Shown here: positions 24,934-32,179 of the stretch, piece by piece
How positions within the stretch are numbered: the stretch's first letter is position 1
Layout of the letters: the number at the start of each line of letters is the position of its first letter
Source of the DNA: Pseudonocardia sp. EC080619-01
GTDB taxonomy: Bacteria; Actinomycetota; Actinomycetes; Mycobacteriales; Pseudonocardiaceae
DNA: 64,000 nucleotides
Assembly: GCF_001420995.1 (NCBI RefSeq)
Contig: NZ_CP012184.1
Span: 163,501-227,500, forward strand
Direction: 5' to 3'
Position numbers and translations under genes: made by a program
Notes under the pieces: generated by a model
The model's input: the letters and a program-made list of their open reading frames with translations, nothing else
The model's database searches: none
What the model was told of the DNA's origin: nothing

Positions 24934-25137
24934 TCAGGTCTCGGTCGCCGCGCCGGCTGCGACATGCAGCCCGCACAGAGGATCGATGCACGCGTGATCA
25001 TCAACCCCGGCCCGATACGCGGCGTTGGCCAGCACCGAACAAACACAGCCGTGCGCCTTCGCCTCGGGACCTTTTGGTGCGAGCTGACCCACGCCCGAGC
25101 GAGACTCGCCGGCCGCCCCATTCATCGTTGCCGTCAT
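24934..25137 (-). CDS. Small Cys-rich protein (67 aa), intact copy
   Basis: ATG 25137 has a strong GGGAGGGGG ribosome-binding site four bases upstream. The C-terminal half is conserved with the interrupted copy at 18230-18430: HGCVCSVLANAAYRAGVDD then CIDPLCGLH. Four Cys and two His suggest a small zinc-binding knuckle. It is followed 159 bases later by the WhiA paralogue. The family appears small and uncharacterised; a nucleic-acid or protein-binding role is a guess from the metal-site-like spacing. Confidence 0.65.
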   Translation of the reverse strand: MTATMNGAAGESRSGVGQLAPKGPEAKAHGCVCSVLANAAYRAGVDDHACIDPLCGLHVAAGAATET

Positions 25138-25438
25138 AGGCCCCCTCCCGACACCCCCATGCGGCCCCACCAGACTTCGGGGCAGCCAACACGGGCACAG
25201 AGCGTGAGAATTCGTGAAGATCAACGTCGATGTAGTCACACAGCGTACACCATACCGGCGGTAACACCCGATGCGACCTTACCCACCACAGGCCCCGCCG
25301 CAGCGACCACGATGCCCACCAGGCACCTTGGACGCGTCGTCCGTCGGACAACGCTGACGCTCCGCGCCCCGGAATGTTAGCCTCCCCTCAGACCCTGGAC
25401 CCCGGTCGCGAAGTACGCACACAGCCACGCTGACAGCG
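25138..25438. other. 301-bp divergent promoter region
   Basis: It separates the minus-strand Cys-protein gene from the plus-strand ANTAR gene and must hold both promoters. The stretch 25255-25275 (CCGGCGGTAACACC) resembles 18552-18566 upstream of the interrupted Cys copy, so the regulatory region may be part of the duplication. No gene is supported. Confidence 0.35.
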
Positions 25439-25753
25439 ATGCCCGACCGTGAGGAACTCTCCCCCATGCGCCACAAGGCCATGCCCGACCTGGACGCGCT
25501 GTGCGAACCGGCGGAAGTCCACCAAGCCACCGGGATGATCTCAGCGCATCTGGGTATCAGTTGCCGCGACGCGCTGGCACGACTGCGCAGATACGCCGCC
25601 ACCGCCGGAATCGGTCACCTCGAGGTGGCAGAGGCGACCGTCGAGCGTCGCCTCCACCTCCATCACTTCCACAGCGCCAACTCTCCGCGCAGCGATTCGT
25701 CCACAGCAGACACTCCGGCCGATCACGCAGCCCACAGCATCAACACGGTGTAA
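25439..25753 (+). CDS. ANTAR-domain RNA-binding antiterminator-like protein
   Basis: 104 residues. Residues about 27-75 form an ANTAR unit: VHQATGMISAHLGISCRDAL, then ARLRRYAATAGIG, the Ala/aromatic three-helix pattern that binds paired RNA hexaloops to stop premature termination. No GAF, PAS or receiver sensor precedes it, so regulation would have to come from a partner or from expression level. The Ser/His-rich tail is probably unstructured. An ATG at 25466 with GAGGAA upstream is an alternative start. It is followed by a TetR gene 20 bases later. Confidence 0.72.
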   Translation: MPDREELSPMRHKAMPDLDALCEPAEVHQATGMISAHLGISCRDALARLRRYAATAGIGHLEVAEATVERRLHLHHFHSANSPRSDSSTADTPADHAAHSINTV

Positions 25754-25773
25754 CGGAGCTACCCTCGGAAACT

Positions 25774-26415
25774 ATGCCCGAGCCCGATCCGGTACCCAGC
25801 CAGGGACGGCAACGTCGCACCGGCAGACCGCCGATCACCAGCCGCGCCGCACTACTGGAAGCAGGCTGGCACGTCGGCATCGACGGGCTCTCCATCGGAC
25901 AGGTCACCACGAAAGTCGGGATCAGATACTCGACGTTCTACCGGTACTTCTCGAATCACGACGCGTTCCTCGAAGCCATGATCGCCGATGCCTTCGCCGG
26001 CAACGAGGAACCCGGACACACCGACGCCGCAGCGACTCACTCGCCCAACCAGACGAGCCAGAACCCCCACAGCGCAGAGGATGCTCCTCGTCTGACGAAA
26101 GCGTCCGCGGCACTCGACCACAGCGCCCGACGGCTGAACACCGTACTCGACGAACACCCCGGACTGGCCTCCGTCCTGGTCTCGATGCCCTGGCCCCAGC
26201 CGCCAGTCCGCACCCTCCGCGACACACTCATCAAGCGCCTCACCACAGCAGGCACACCGGAACATCCCGCCACCGCGGCCGCCGATCTACTGATCTCCAG
26301 CACAGTGTTCGCCCACCTCACCACCACATCGGACACGACCTCCCAGCAAGACACATCCGAAATCACCCAGGCCCAACTCGTCCTCATCACCCTCGCCGTG
26401 AGCCGCCACCTGTAA
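25774..26415 (+). CDS. TetR-family regulator
   Basis: 213 residues. The N-terminal DNA-binding unit (about 15-62) reads TSRAALLEAGWHVGIDGLSI then VGIRYSTFYRYF, a good TetR match with GRPP just before it. The C-terminal domain is Thr/Ser-rich and diverged, so the ligand cannot be guessed. ATG 25774 is chosen because the conserved fold begins shortly after. It is probably transcribed with the ANTAR gene 20 bases upstream. Confidence 0.75.
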   Translation: MPEPDPVPSQGRQRRTGRPPITSRAALLEAGWHVGIDGLSIGQVTTKVGIRYSTFYRYFSNHDAFLEAMIADAFAGNEEPGHTDAAATHSPNQTSQNPHSAEDAPRLTKASAALDHSARRLNTVLDEHPGLASVLVSMPWPQPPVRTLRDTLIKRLTTAGTPEHPATAAADLLISSTVFAHLTTTSDTTSQQDTSEITQAQLVLITLAVSRHL

Positions 26416-26900
26416 GGACGAGACGATGACATCCCAAGAATGTGTCTTCCTGAAAGCCCAGATCACAATGCCGCTGGAAGTCCAAGCCCCACCGGGTTCG
26501 GCACTTCGCGACGGCCGATTCCGGCTTGAGTCCCGGCAAACCAAGAGACCACCGATGCTTGGACATGTACTGCCGCTGGGGAAAAGCCGACCACCCGAAA
26601 CACCACCAATCCGGCCGCCGACCTGCTGATTCGCTGGTCGAGACGGGTCGTCGTTTGACGTCACTGGTCGGGCTGGCTTGTACCGGATTGGTACCGGCTG
26701 CTTCGCCACTTGGCGACCAGGCTCGTCAGTGCGCTCCACGCGCACCACCACGACGACGGGCTGAGCCTGGCGTTCACCACGTGGCCCGATCACTCCGCGA
26801 ACACGTAGGCATCACCGGTGCAACGGACAGTCTGGTCGCGGCGCGACCTCTAAGGACGGGCCGTCGACCCATGATGGGACCGACGCGACATCGGACCGCG
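26416..26900. other. 485-bp gap with only weak short frames
   Basis: A 67-codon frame (26426-26629) begins eight bases after AAGGA and directly follows the TetR stop. Its product has no recognisable fold and ends in Pro-rich sequence, so I do not call it a gene. The rest shows no convincing coding, hairpin or repeat. Confidence 0.35.
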
Positions 26901-27413
26901 TCAACAGTCACTCTTGGGAACCAGCCCCTGCTCGCACGCGTACTGCATCTGGATCTCACCGCTGGTCGGCGCACGGCCAGCCAACGTGCCCGGGTCCAGG
27001 TATCCCTGGTAGGCCGAGCACGACGGGTCGAACTTCCCGGCAGCGATCGCCCGCTGCGCGCAGTTACCCCCAGACTTCCTCGTCTCCCGAGTCTTGTCAG
27101 TGGGCTGTCGGACTTGGCCGCGCCTGGCCGCCTCCTGCGCTTGCGCCTTCTCCTCGGCCGCCTTCTTCTCGGCCGCCGCAGCTCGGTCAACCTCCCTGCG
27201 GACTGCCTCGATCGCTCCGGCCACGGTCGCACTCAGGCTGGACGACCCCGCATCGAGACGGGGTAGCAGCGCGGCGGCAGGTACGGACTGGTTGACCGCC
27301 AACGGGGTCGTCGACTCGGCAGCGACTCGGTCGGCACCCGACGCTGCGGTGCACGCGGCACTCACGAGAGTAGTAGCGATCACGCCGGCAAGGACGTAGC
27401 GGCCGATACCCAT
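26901..27413 (-). CDS. Secreted Ala-rich coiled-coil protein with C-terminal Cys domain
   Basis: 170 residues from ATG 27413 (GGGAGG five bases upstream). An N-terminal signal sequence (GIGRYVLAGVIATTLVSAAC) is followed by an Ala/Glu/Lys-rich helical linker (AAAAEKKAAEEKAQAQEAAR). A conserved-looking C-terminal domain with four Cys follows: GNCAQRAIAAGKFDPSC, YQGYLDPGTLAGRAPTSGE, YACEQGLVPKSDC. The cysteines probably form two disulfides outside the membrane. The Cys after the hydrophobic segment is not in a perfect lipobox, so a lipoprotein is uncertain. No function is known to me. Confidence 0.65.
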   Translation of the reverse strand: MGIGRYVLAGVIATTLVSAACTAASGADRVAAESTTPLAVNQSVPAAALLPRLDAGSSSLSATVAGAIEAVRREVDRAAAAEKKAAEEKAQAQEAARRGQVRQPTDKTRETRKSGGNCAQRAIAAGKFDPSCSAYQGYLDPGTLAGRAPTSGEIQMQYACEQGLVPKSDC

Positions 27414-27587
27414 CGTTGCCTCCCGGTTCGCGACACCGACCGCCATGCGCTGGGGGCCTGCACACCGTGTCGCGGGTGGCCTAGCGATGGTTACGACGTC
27501 CGCCGAGTAGTCACCACTTCTGATGAGCGTGGCGAGGACCTGCACCTCGCCACTCCATTAGACACTCGGGCCAACGCCTGGACACCC

Positions 27588-27706
27588 AGCTTGGAAGGCC
27601 TCGCAAGACTGGCGTTCTCCGTCACTGACCTGTAAAAACAGCGGACTGCGCACCCCGCGGCTGACCGTGGTTGACCGCCGGTAGTTGCACGCCAATTGCA
27701 CGCTCC
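27588..27706 (+). repeat. Imperfect ~115-bp direct repeat, copy 2
   Basis: Partner of 17724-17836. On the minus strand this copy contains GCCTTCCAAGCTG, a string typical of tRNA-Gly(UCC) anticodon arms. That raises the possibility of an old attachment site, but no T-arm follows. Confidence 0.6.
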
Positions 27707-27883
27707 GAGCACTGCGGTTCCCGATCACGACTTCTTCCGTGTGAAAAAACCAGAGCGTCAGGCAGACGGGCGGGTAATGCCCATCCAGTGTGCCCGTCTC
27801 ATCCCTGGGCGTCCGCAGGCAGTTGATCAAGCAGACCGTGGTCACCTCGGTGCCGCGCCCTGGATCCGGGGAGACGAGATCCC

Positions 27884-28489
27884 CTACGTCAGCCCGCACT
27901 TGTAAAGACACCGTCCACGGATGAGCGGTATGAAGATCTCGTCGATGATCTCTATCAGGACCTCGTCCGGTACGGCCGGAACACCGAGCAAGGCGTACTC
28001 GCCACGCAACACCGTCATAGGGAGCGCCGCCACCCTCGGATGCACGGCTTCCGGCGAAGCTTCGCCGCGCACCACCGCCTGGTCCACGATCGCCACCCAG
28101 GCGGCGTCCAGCGCGCCCCCTCCGGCCTGCTCGCGCAGCAGCTCCAGCAGCGCGGGCTCGTCGGCGGCCGCGGCCAGGAGATCACGCAGGATCTCCCCGC
28201 GAGGCGAGGACCAGGTCGAGTTGACCTGCCGCAGCAGCTCCAGGGCATCACTGCGGAGATTTCCCGTGTCCGCGGCCGGAGTGTGAGCGTCTGCCACGTA
28301 TGTGTAGGCGGCGACGCCGAGCGCAGCGCGCCCGGGCCAGCGCCGGTAGATCGCGTTCTTGTTCGTGCCGGCGCGCAGCGCGACCTTGTCCATCGTCATA
28401 CCGGCGTAGCCGGAAGCAACGAGTTCATCGGCGGCCGCACGCAGGATCGCCTGCTCCAGTTCCGCACCGCGCCGCCGCCCCCCTGTCAC
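27884..28489 (-). CDS. TetR-family regulator of the TIM-barrel gene
   Basis: 201 residues. The helix-turn-helix (about 10-58) is AILRAAADELVASGYAGMTM then AGTNKNAIYRRWPGRAALG, a strong TetR match. It diverges from the TIM-barrel hydrolase-like gene with only 56 bp between starts. That gap holds two copies of a GGTAC-n5-GTACC dyad, so it very likely represses both genes. Its last residues (RGRCLYKCGLT) look atypical and may reflect an altered C-terminus. Confidence 0.85.
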   Translation of the reverse strand: MTGGRRRGAELEQAILRAAADELVASGYAGMTMDKVALRAGTNKNAIYRRWPGRAALGVAAYTYVADAHTPAADTGNLRSDALELLRQVNSTWSSPRGEILRDLLAAAADEPALLELLREQAGGGALDAAWVAIVDQAVVRGEASPEAVHPRVAALPMTVLRGEYALLGVPAVPDEVLIEIIDEIFIPLIRGRCLYKCGLT

Positions 28490-28504
28490 GGTACGGAGCG
28501 TACC
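28490..28504. promoter_or_regulatory. TetR operator 1
   Basis: GGTAC-GGAGC-GTACC dyad immediately upstream of the TetR start. A second copy with identical arms lies 27 bp away (28517-28531). Confidence 0.72.
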
Positions 28505-28516
28505 TCCACCTGCTAC

Positions 28517-28531
28517 GGTACTGCTCGTACC
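28517..28531. promoter_or_regulatory. TetR operator 2
   Basis: GGTAC-TGCTC-GTACC dyad, 15 bp upstream of the TIM-barrel gene start. Identical arms and 27-bp spacing from operator 1 suggest two dimers binding near the same promoter region. Confidence 0.72.
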
Positions 28532-28545
28532 TTATGGAGGTTGCG

Positions 28546-29586
28546 ATGCGAGCATGGGGCGTCACCTACGACACCGGCTTCACCAGCTGCGGAAGCACGA
28601 CACACGAACCGTACGACCCCGCGGTCGTCGCCGAGGACATGCGGATCATCCGTGAAGAGCTTCTCGCCGACGCCGTACGGATCACCGGCGGAGTCGCCGA
28701 CCGCCTGGAGACCGCCGCGCGGCACGCGGCAGCCGTCGGCCTGGAGGTCTGGTACTGCCCGTTCACCCATGACCTGACCACCGACGAGCTGTTGGCATTC
28801 CTACTGGACGCAGCCGAGCGCGCGGAGCGCATCCGACAGGAAGGTGCGGACATCCGGTTCCTCACCGGCTCGGAGATCAGCATCATGACGATCGGCCTGA
28901 TGCCCGGGCAGACGCTGGCCGAACGATCCGCGGTACTCGCAGACCCGGCGCGTGTTCGCGAAATCCTCCCGGGAGTGCAGCGCAGGACCAACGCACTACT
29001 GGCCCGAGCAGTCGAGGGGGCACGCGAGCGATTCGGAGGCCTCATCGGCTACGCGTCACTCCCCCTGGAGGGAGTGGACTGGACGCCATTCGACTTCATC
29101 GCGACCGACGCGGGTTACCGCGATGCCGGCAACACCGACACCCTACCCGCGAACCTCGCCGCCATGACCTCGCACGGAAAACCGTTCGCAGTGACCGAGT
29201 TCGGTTGCGCAGCCTTCACCGGAGCCGCCGATCGGGGCAGCCGGGGCGACATCATCGGCTACGACGACCGGACAGGGCACGCAACGCACCTCACCGAGAC
29301 CGTCGAGCGCAACGAATCCGAACAAGCCGCCTACCTCCTGGATCTCCTCCACCTCTACGACTCGGGAGGCGTTGACACGGCGTTCGTGTACACCTTCGCC
29401 TCCAGACACCTGCCGACCTCCGACCAGCCAGAGCAAGACTTCGACCTGGGAAGCTTCGGGATCGTCAAGCCCCTTACCGACGGACGCACCGGCAACGCCT
29501 ACCCAGGGATGCCATGGGAGCCAAAGGCAGCCTTCTCGGCACTGGCCGAGTACGGCCGGACGCGGACCGTCCGACCCGAGACCTGA
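28546..29586 (+). CDS. TIM-barrel glycoside-hydrolase-like protein
   Basis: 346 residues. Segments such as EVWYCPFTHDLT, GSEISIMTIG (Glu110), LEGVDWTPFDFIATDAGY and KPFAVTEFGC (Glu218) follow the clan GH-A barrel, with Glu110 and Glu218 at the acid/base and nucleophile positions. It ends GMPWEPKAAFSALAEYG. Relatives in actinomycetes are sometimes labelled 'abortive infection protein', with no mechanism I know of. No signal peptide, so cytosolic. ATG 28546 is preferred over ATG 28534 because GGAGG then lies at correct distance. Expression is probably controlled by the divergent TetR protein. Confidence 0.75.
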   Translation: MRAWGVTYDTGFTSCGSTTHEPYDPAVVAEDMRIIREELLADAVRITGGVADRLETAARHAAAVGLEVWYCPFTHDLTTDELLAFLLDAAERAERIRQEGADIRFLTGSEISIMTIGLMPGQTLAERSAVLADPARVREILPGVQRRTNALLARAVEGARERFGGLIGYASLPLEGVDWTPFDFIATDAGYRDAGNTDTLPANLAAMTSHGKPFAVTEFGCAAFTGAADRGSRGDIIGYDDRTGHATHLTETVERNESEQAAYLLDLLHLYDSGGVDTAFVYTFASRHLPTSDQPEQDFDLGSFGIVKPLTDGRTGNAYPGMPWEPKAAFSALAEYGRTRTVRPET

Positions 29587-29846
29587 AGCTTCGACGAGAC
29601 GCTGCGCACCAACCGTTCCCCCATCGAGGACCCTGCGGAGGTCGACTGCACTGCACGCCTACCGGCACTGACAACTCACCCAAGCGGCAGCGCGCAGCGA
29701 GATGCCACCGGGCAACTCGAAATCCGCGGAGACAAGATCCACTACTTCCGGCGACTCTCGACGTTCGCCGTCGCCCCTCGTGCACTGCGCGGACTCACCG
29801 ACGCGCCCTCCACCGGTAACGGTCCGCCGTCGGCTTCTGCCGTTGA
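29587..29846. other. 260-bp gap before the integrase remnant
   Basis: The frame of the TIM-barrel gene stays open past its stop for about 90 codons but has no start and no recognisable fold. The region where the integrase N-terminal domain should lie shows no match to one. Confidence 0.35.
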
Positions 29847-30497
29847 ATTCCGGGGGTAGCCCGGGGGCGAGCCCGCTCCCCCGCGCCTTCTGAGTGCCAT
29901 CAGGCGACCGCGCTTTCTCAGGCCGCCGAGTCCAGTCCGCTGCGGGCGTATATCGTCCTCTCTCTTCTCACCGGGGCTCGGACCGAGGAAGTGCGCGCAC
30001 TGCGCTGGGGCGACGTGGATCTCGACGGGACTCCGAACGCAACTCCGCCGCTCCCGCCGTCGATCTCCGTCGTCAGATCGGTGCGGATCGGTGGAGACAC
30101 CAAGACGCGGAAGTCCCGCCGTCGTCTTGGGATGCCACAGCGTTGCGTCACCGTGCTCCGTGACCACGCGAAACGGCCCGGGGCTGAAAGTGCACTGGAC
30201 TCGCTCGTCTTCGCCACCCGCACTGTATCGGAGATGGACGCGCACAACGTCCGCCGCTCGTTCCGCAAGATCGCAGCCGCCGCCGGCCTGCACGCGGCCG
30301 AGTGGACACCTCGGGAGATGCGGCACAGCTTCGTCTCGCTGCTCTCGGACTCCGGGATGCCTCTGGAGGACATCTCCCGGCTGGTCGGGCACAGCGGGAC
30401 GGGCATCACCGAGGCCGTGTACCGACAGCAGCTCCGACCCGTTCTCGAACACGGCGCGACAGCAATGGACGACATCTTCCCGGTCGTGGACCGCTAG
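29847..30497 (+). pseudogene. Tyrosine integrase, catalytic domain only (no start)
   Basis: The open frame begins right after a TGA at 29844-29846 and has no ATG, GTG or TTG before the first catalytic arginine (SLLTGARTEEVRAL). The rest of the catalytic domain is intact: TPREMRHSFVSLL, VGHSGT and the nucleophile tyrosine in TEAVYRQQLRP. The arm-binding and core-binding N-terminal domains (about 170-200 residues in this family) are missing. A GTG at 29991 would give a product lacking the first Arg. This is the integrase that inserted the island, or one like it, now inactive. It lies 0.8 kb from the right attachment site. Confidence 0.8.
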
Positions 30498-30506
30498 TTC
30501 ATCGGA

Positions 30507-31124
30507 TCACCCAGTGGTGAGTCCGGGAAGTAGGTCGACGAGGGCATCGAGCAGCGCGGGATCCGACCGGTCCTGGCGAGGCTCGATGCCCGTCGGCACG
30601 CCCGACCCCGGCAGCCCCCACCACACACGCCTCGGCTCCAGTCCGTCCACAGCTCGGTACCACTCCTGCAACGGCTCACGTAGCCGCGCGTGCAGCTCGA
30701 AGCTGCGCCGCGATCTCGTCCGGTCGCCGGCCTTCCGCGCCCGCAACGTCGCCAGATCGGGGACGTGCACCAGCACGAGATCGGCGAACCCCAGCTGACC
30801 GGCCTCGAACGCCCGGTGCACTGCGCGCAGTTCACGCTCCCACCGCCCGATCGAACCCGCTCCGATCCGCGCCAGACACCAGCTGTAATGCAGCTTCAGC
30901 GGGTCGCTGTCGCACACCGCGACACCACCCGCCGACTCGATCACCCTCGCCGCAACCCATCGACCCGTGTTCACCCCGACCCAGAAGGCCGCCTGGGCCT
31001 CCAAGTCCTTACCGTCGGGCTCGCACCCTGTCGGGGCGTACTCCGGCACCACCGCATCCCCTCCGAACCGCGCACACCACGTCGTCTTCCCCGCGGCGCT
31101 GGGGCCCTCGACAGCGACGATCAT
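30507..31124 (-). CDS. P-loop kinase-like protein
   Basis: 205 residues beginning directly with a Walker A motif (EGPSAAGKTTW). VAVCDSDPLKLHY is a candidate substrate/DxD strand, LVLVHVPDLATLRARK a Walker B-like region, and RTRSRRSFELHARLREPLQEWY a lid segment. The overall plan is that of small nucleotide or sugar kinases such as chloramphenicol or thymidylate kinase relatives; the substrate is unknown. It is convergent with the integrase remnant (9-bp gap) and is the last gene of the island before tRNA-Pro. Confidence 0.72.
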   Translation of the reverse strand: MIVAVEGPSAAGKTTWCARFGGDAVVPEYAPTGCEPDGKDLEAQAAFWVGVNTGRWVAARVIESAGGVAVCDSDPLKLHYSWCLARIGAGSIGRWERELRAVHRAFEAGQLGFADLVLVHVPDLATLRARKAGDRTRSRRSFELHARLREPLQEWYRAVDGLEPRRVWWGLPGSGVPTGIEPRQDRSDPALLDALVDLLPGLTTG

Positions 31125-31149
31125 GGCGCATCGGCCTCCCGCCCATAGA

Positions 31150-31167
31150 CACTCAGTTAGTCACTCA
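31150..31167 (+). repeat. Candidate integrase arm-type site, right
   Basis: Exact 18-bp copy of 17265-17282 in the same orientation, 130 bases inside the right attachment site. Confidence 0.5.
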
Positions 31168-31264
31168 GCGGTTCGCGGGACTGGCCGAAACTTCGGGTGC
31201 GACAGCCGTGGGGACCGTCCAGGGACCACTGCACGATCACGAATCCACAGGTCAAACGAGTAAA

Positions 31265-31295
31265 GGCCGGTACCCGATGCTCTCGGATACCGGCC
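31265..31295 (-). terminator. Element-borne terminator of tRNA-Pro
   Basis: GGCCGGTA and TACCGGCC form an 8-bp stem with partial inner pairing, followed on the minus strand by TTTA. It lies 10 bases beyond the tRNA 3' end inside the island, so it replaces the chromosomal hairpin now 14 kb away at 17073-17111. Confidence 0.6.
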
Positions 31296-31297
31296 TC

Positions 31298-31378
<81 letters not shown>

Positions 31379-31405
31379 GCCGCCCCTCGCGAAGCGAGAG
31401 CAACA

Positions 31406-32179
31406 CTACCTCACCCCCGGCGCCGGGACTCCGGGGGTGTCGTCCCCCGGGTCCAGGCTGCGCACCAGCGCCACGGCCTCCAGCTGCGACCCCACCTCGA
31501 GCTTCCCGAGCACCGCCCTGACCTGCGTCCGGACGGTCGGCAGCGACACCACGAAGTGGTTCGCGATGGCCTGCGCGCGCATCCCGCCGGCGAGGAGGTC
31601 GAGCACCTCCCGCTCGCGCCGGGTCAGCGCCGCGAGCCGGCCCCGGACCGACTGCTGGCGGGCGTCCCACTCCAGGTACCGGCGGACGAGCTCCTCGCGC
31701 TGGGTCGGCTTCAGCAACGACCGGCCCGCGCGGGCCTCGCGGATGTTCACGAGGAGCGTGGGCATCGCCGCCGACTTCGGCACCCAGGTGAATCCCCCGT
31801 GGTGCAGGGCCGCGCCGATCCGCAGCGGGTTGGAGCTCCCCGAGAGCACCAGGATCCGCCAGCCCGCGCGGCGCAGCTCGGGGATCAGCGGGATCGTGTC
31901 GACCCGGCGGCCCCGTTCGTCGCGGCCCAGGTCGAGGTCGAGGTCGAGGACGAGCAGGCCGGGGACGACGCCGTCGACGGCCCGCCGCACGTCGATCTCG
32001 GAGTGCGCGGGGACGAAGTGCGCGTCCTCGCCGTCCCGGCGCAGTGCCGTCGCCAGCGAGGTGCCGACGAGCTGGTGGTCGTCGAGCACCAGCACGGCGC
32101 CGCTGGCGAGCGCGCCGCCACCGCCGTCGGGCGGTCGTGACCACGACACCCGCCCGTCCCCCACACGGGCGGGTGTCAT
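31406..32179 (-). CDS. Response regulator with LuxR-type HTH
   Basis: 257 residues. A receiver domain starts at VLVLDDHQLVG (acidic pair), with a phosphorylatable Asp in LLVLDLDLDLG, a switch Ser in ILVLSGSS and Lys in WVPKSAA. The C-terminal LuxR helix-turn-helix is LTRREREVLDLLAGGMRAQA, ANHFVVSLPTVRTQVRAVL. No histidine kinase is adjacent; input may come from an orphan kinase or another phosphodonor. ATG 32179 overlaps the stop of the upstream gene as ATGA, so both are made from one transcript. Confidence 0.87.
   Translation of the reverse strand: MTPARVGDGRVSWSRPPDGGGGALASGAVLVLDDHQLVGTSLATALRRDGEDAHFVPAHSEIDVRRAVDGVVPGLLVLDLDLDLGRDERGRRVDTIPLIPELRRAGWRILVLSGSSNPLRIGAALHHGGFTWVPKSAAMPTLLVNIREARAGRSLLKPTQREELVRRYLEWDARQQSVRGRLAALTRREREVLDLLAGGMRAQAIANHFVVSLPTVRTQVRAVLGKLEVGSQLEAVALVRSLDPGDDTPGVPAPGVR

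Noticed and set aside
26426..26629. 67-codon frame directly after the TetR stop
   Set aside because: Despite AAGGA upstream, the product has no fold, Pro-rich end and atypical codon use; possibly a relic.
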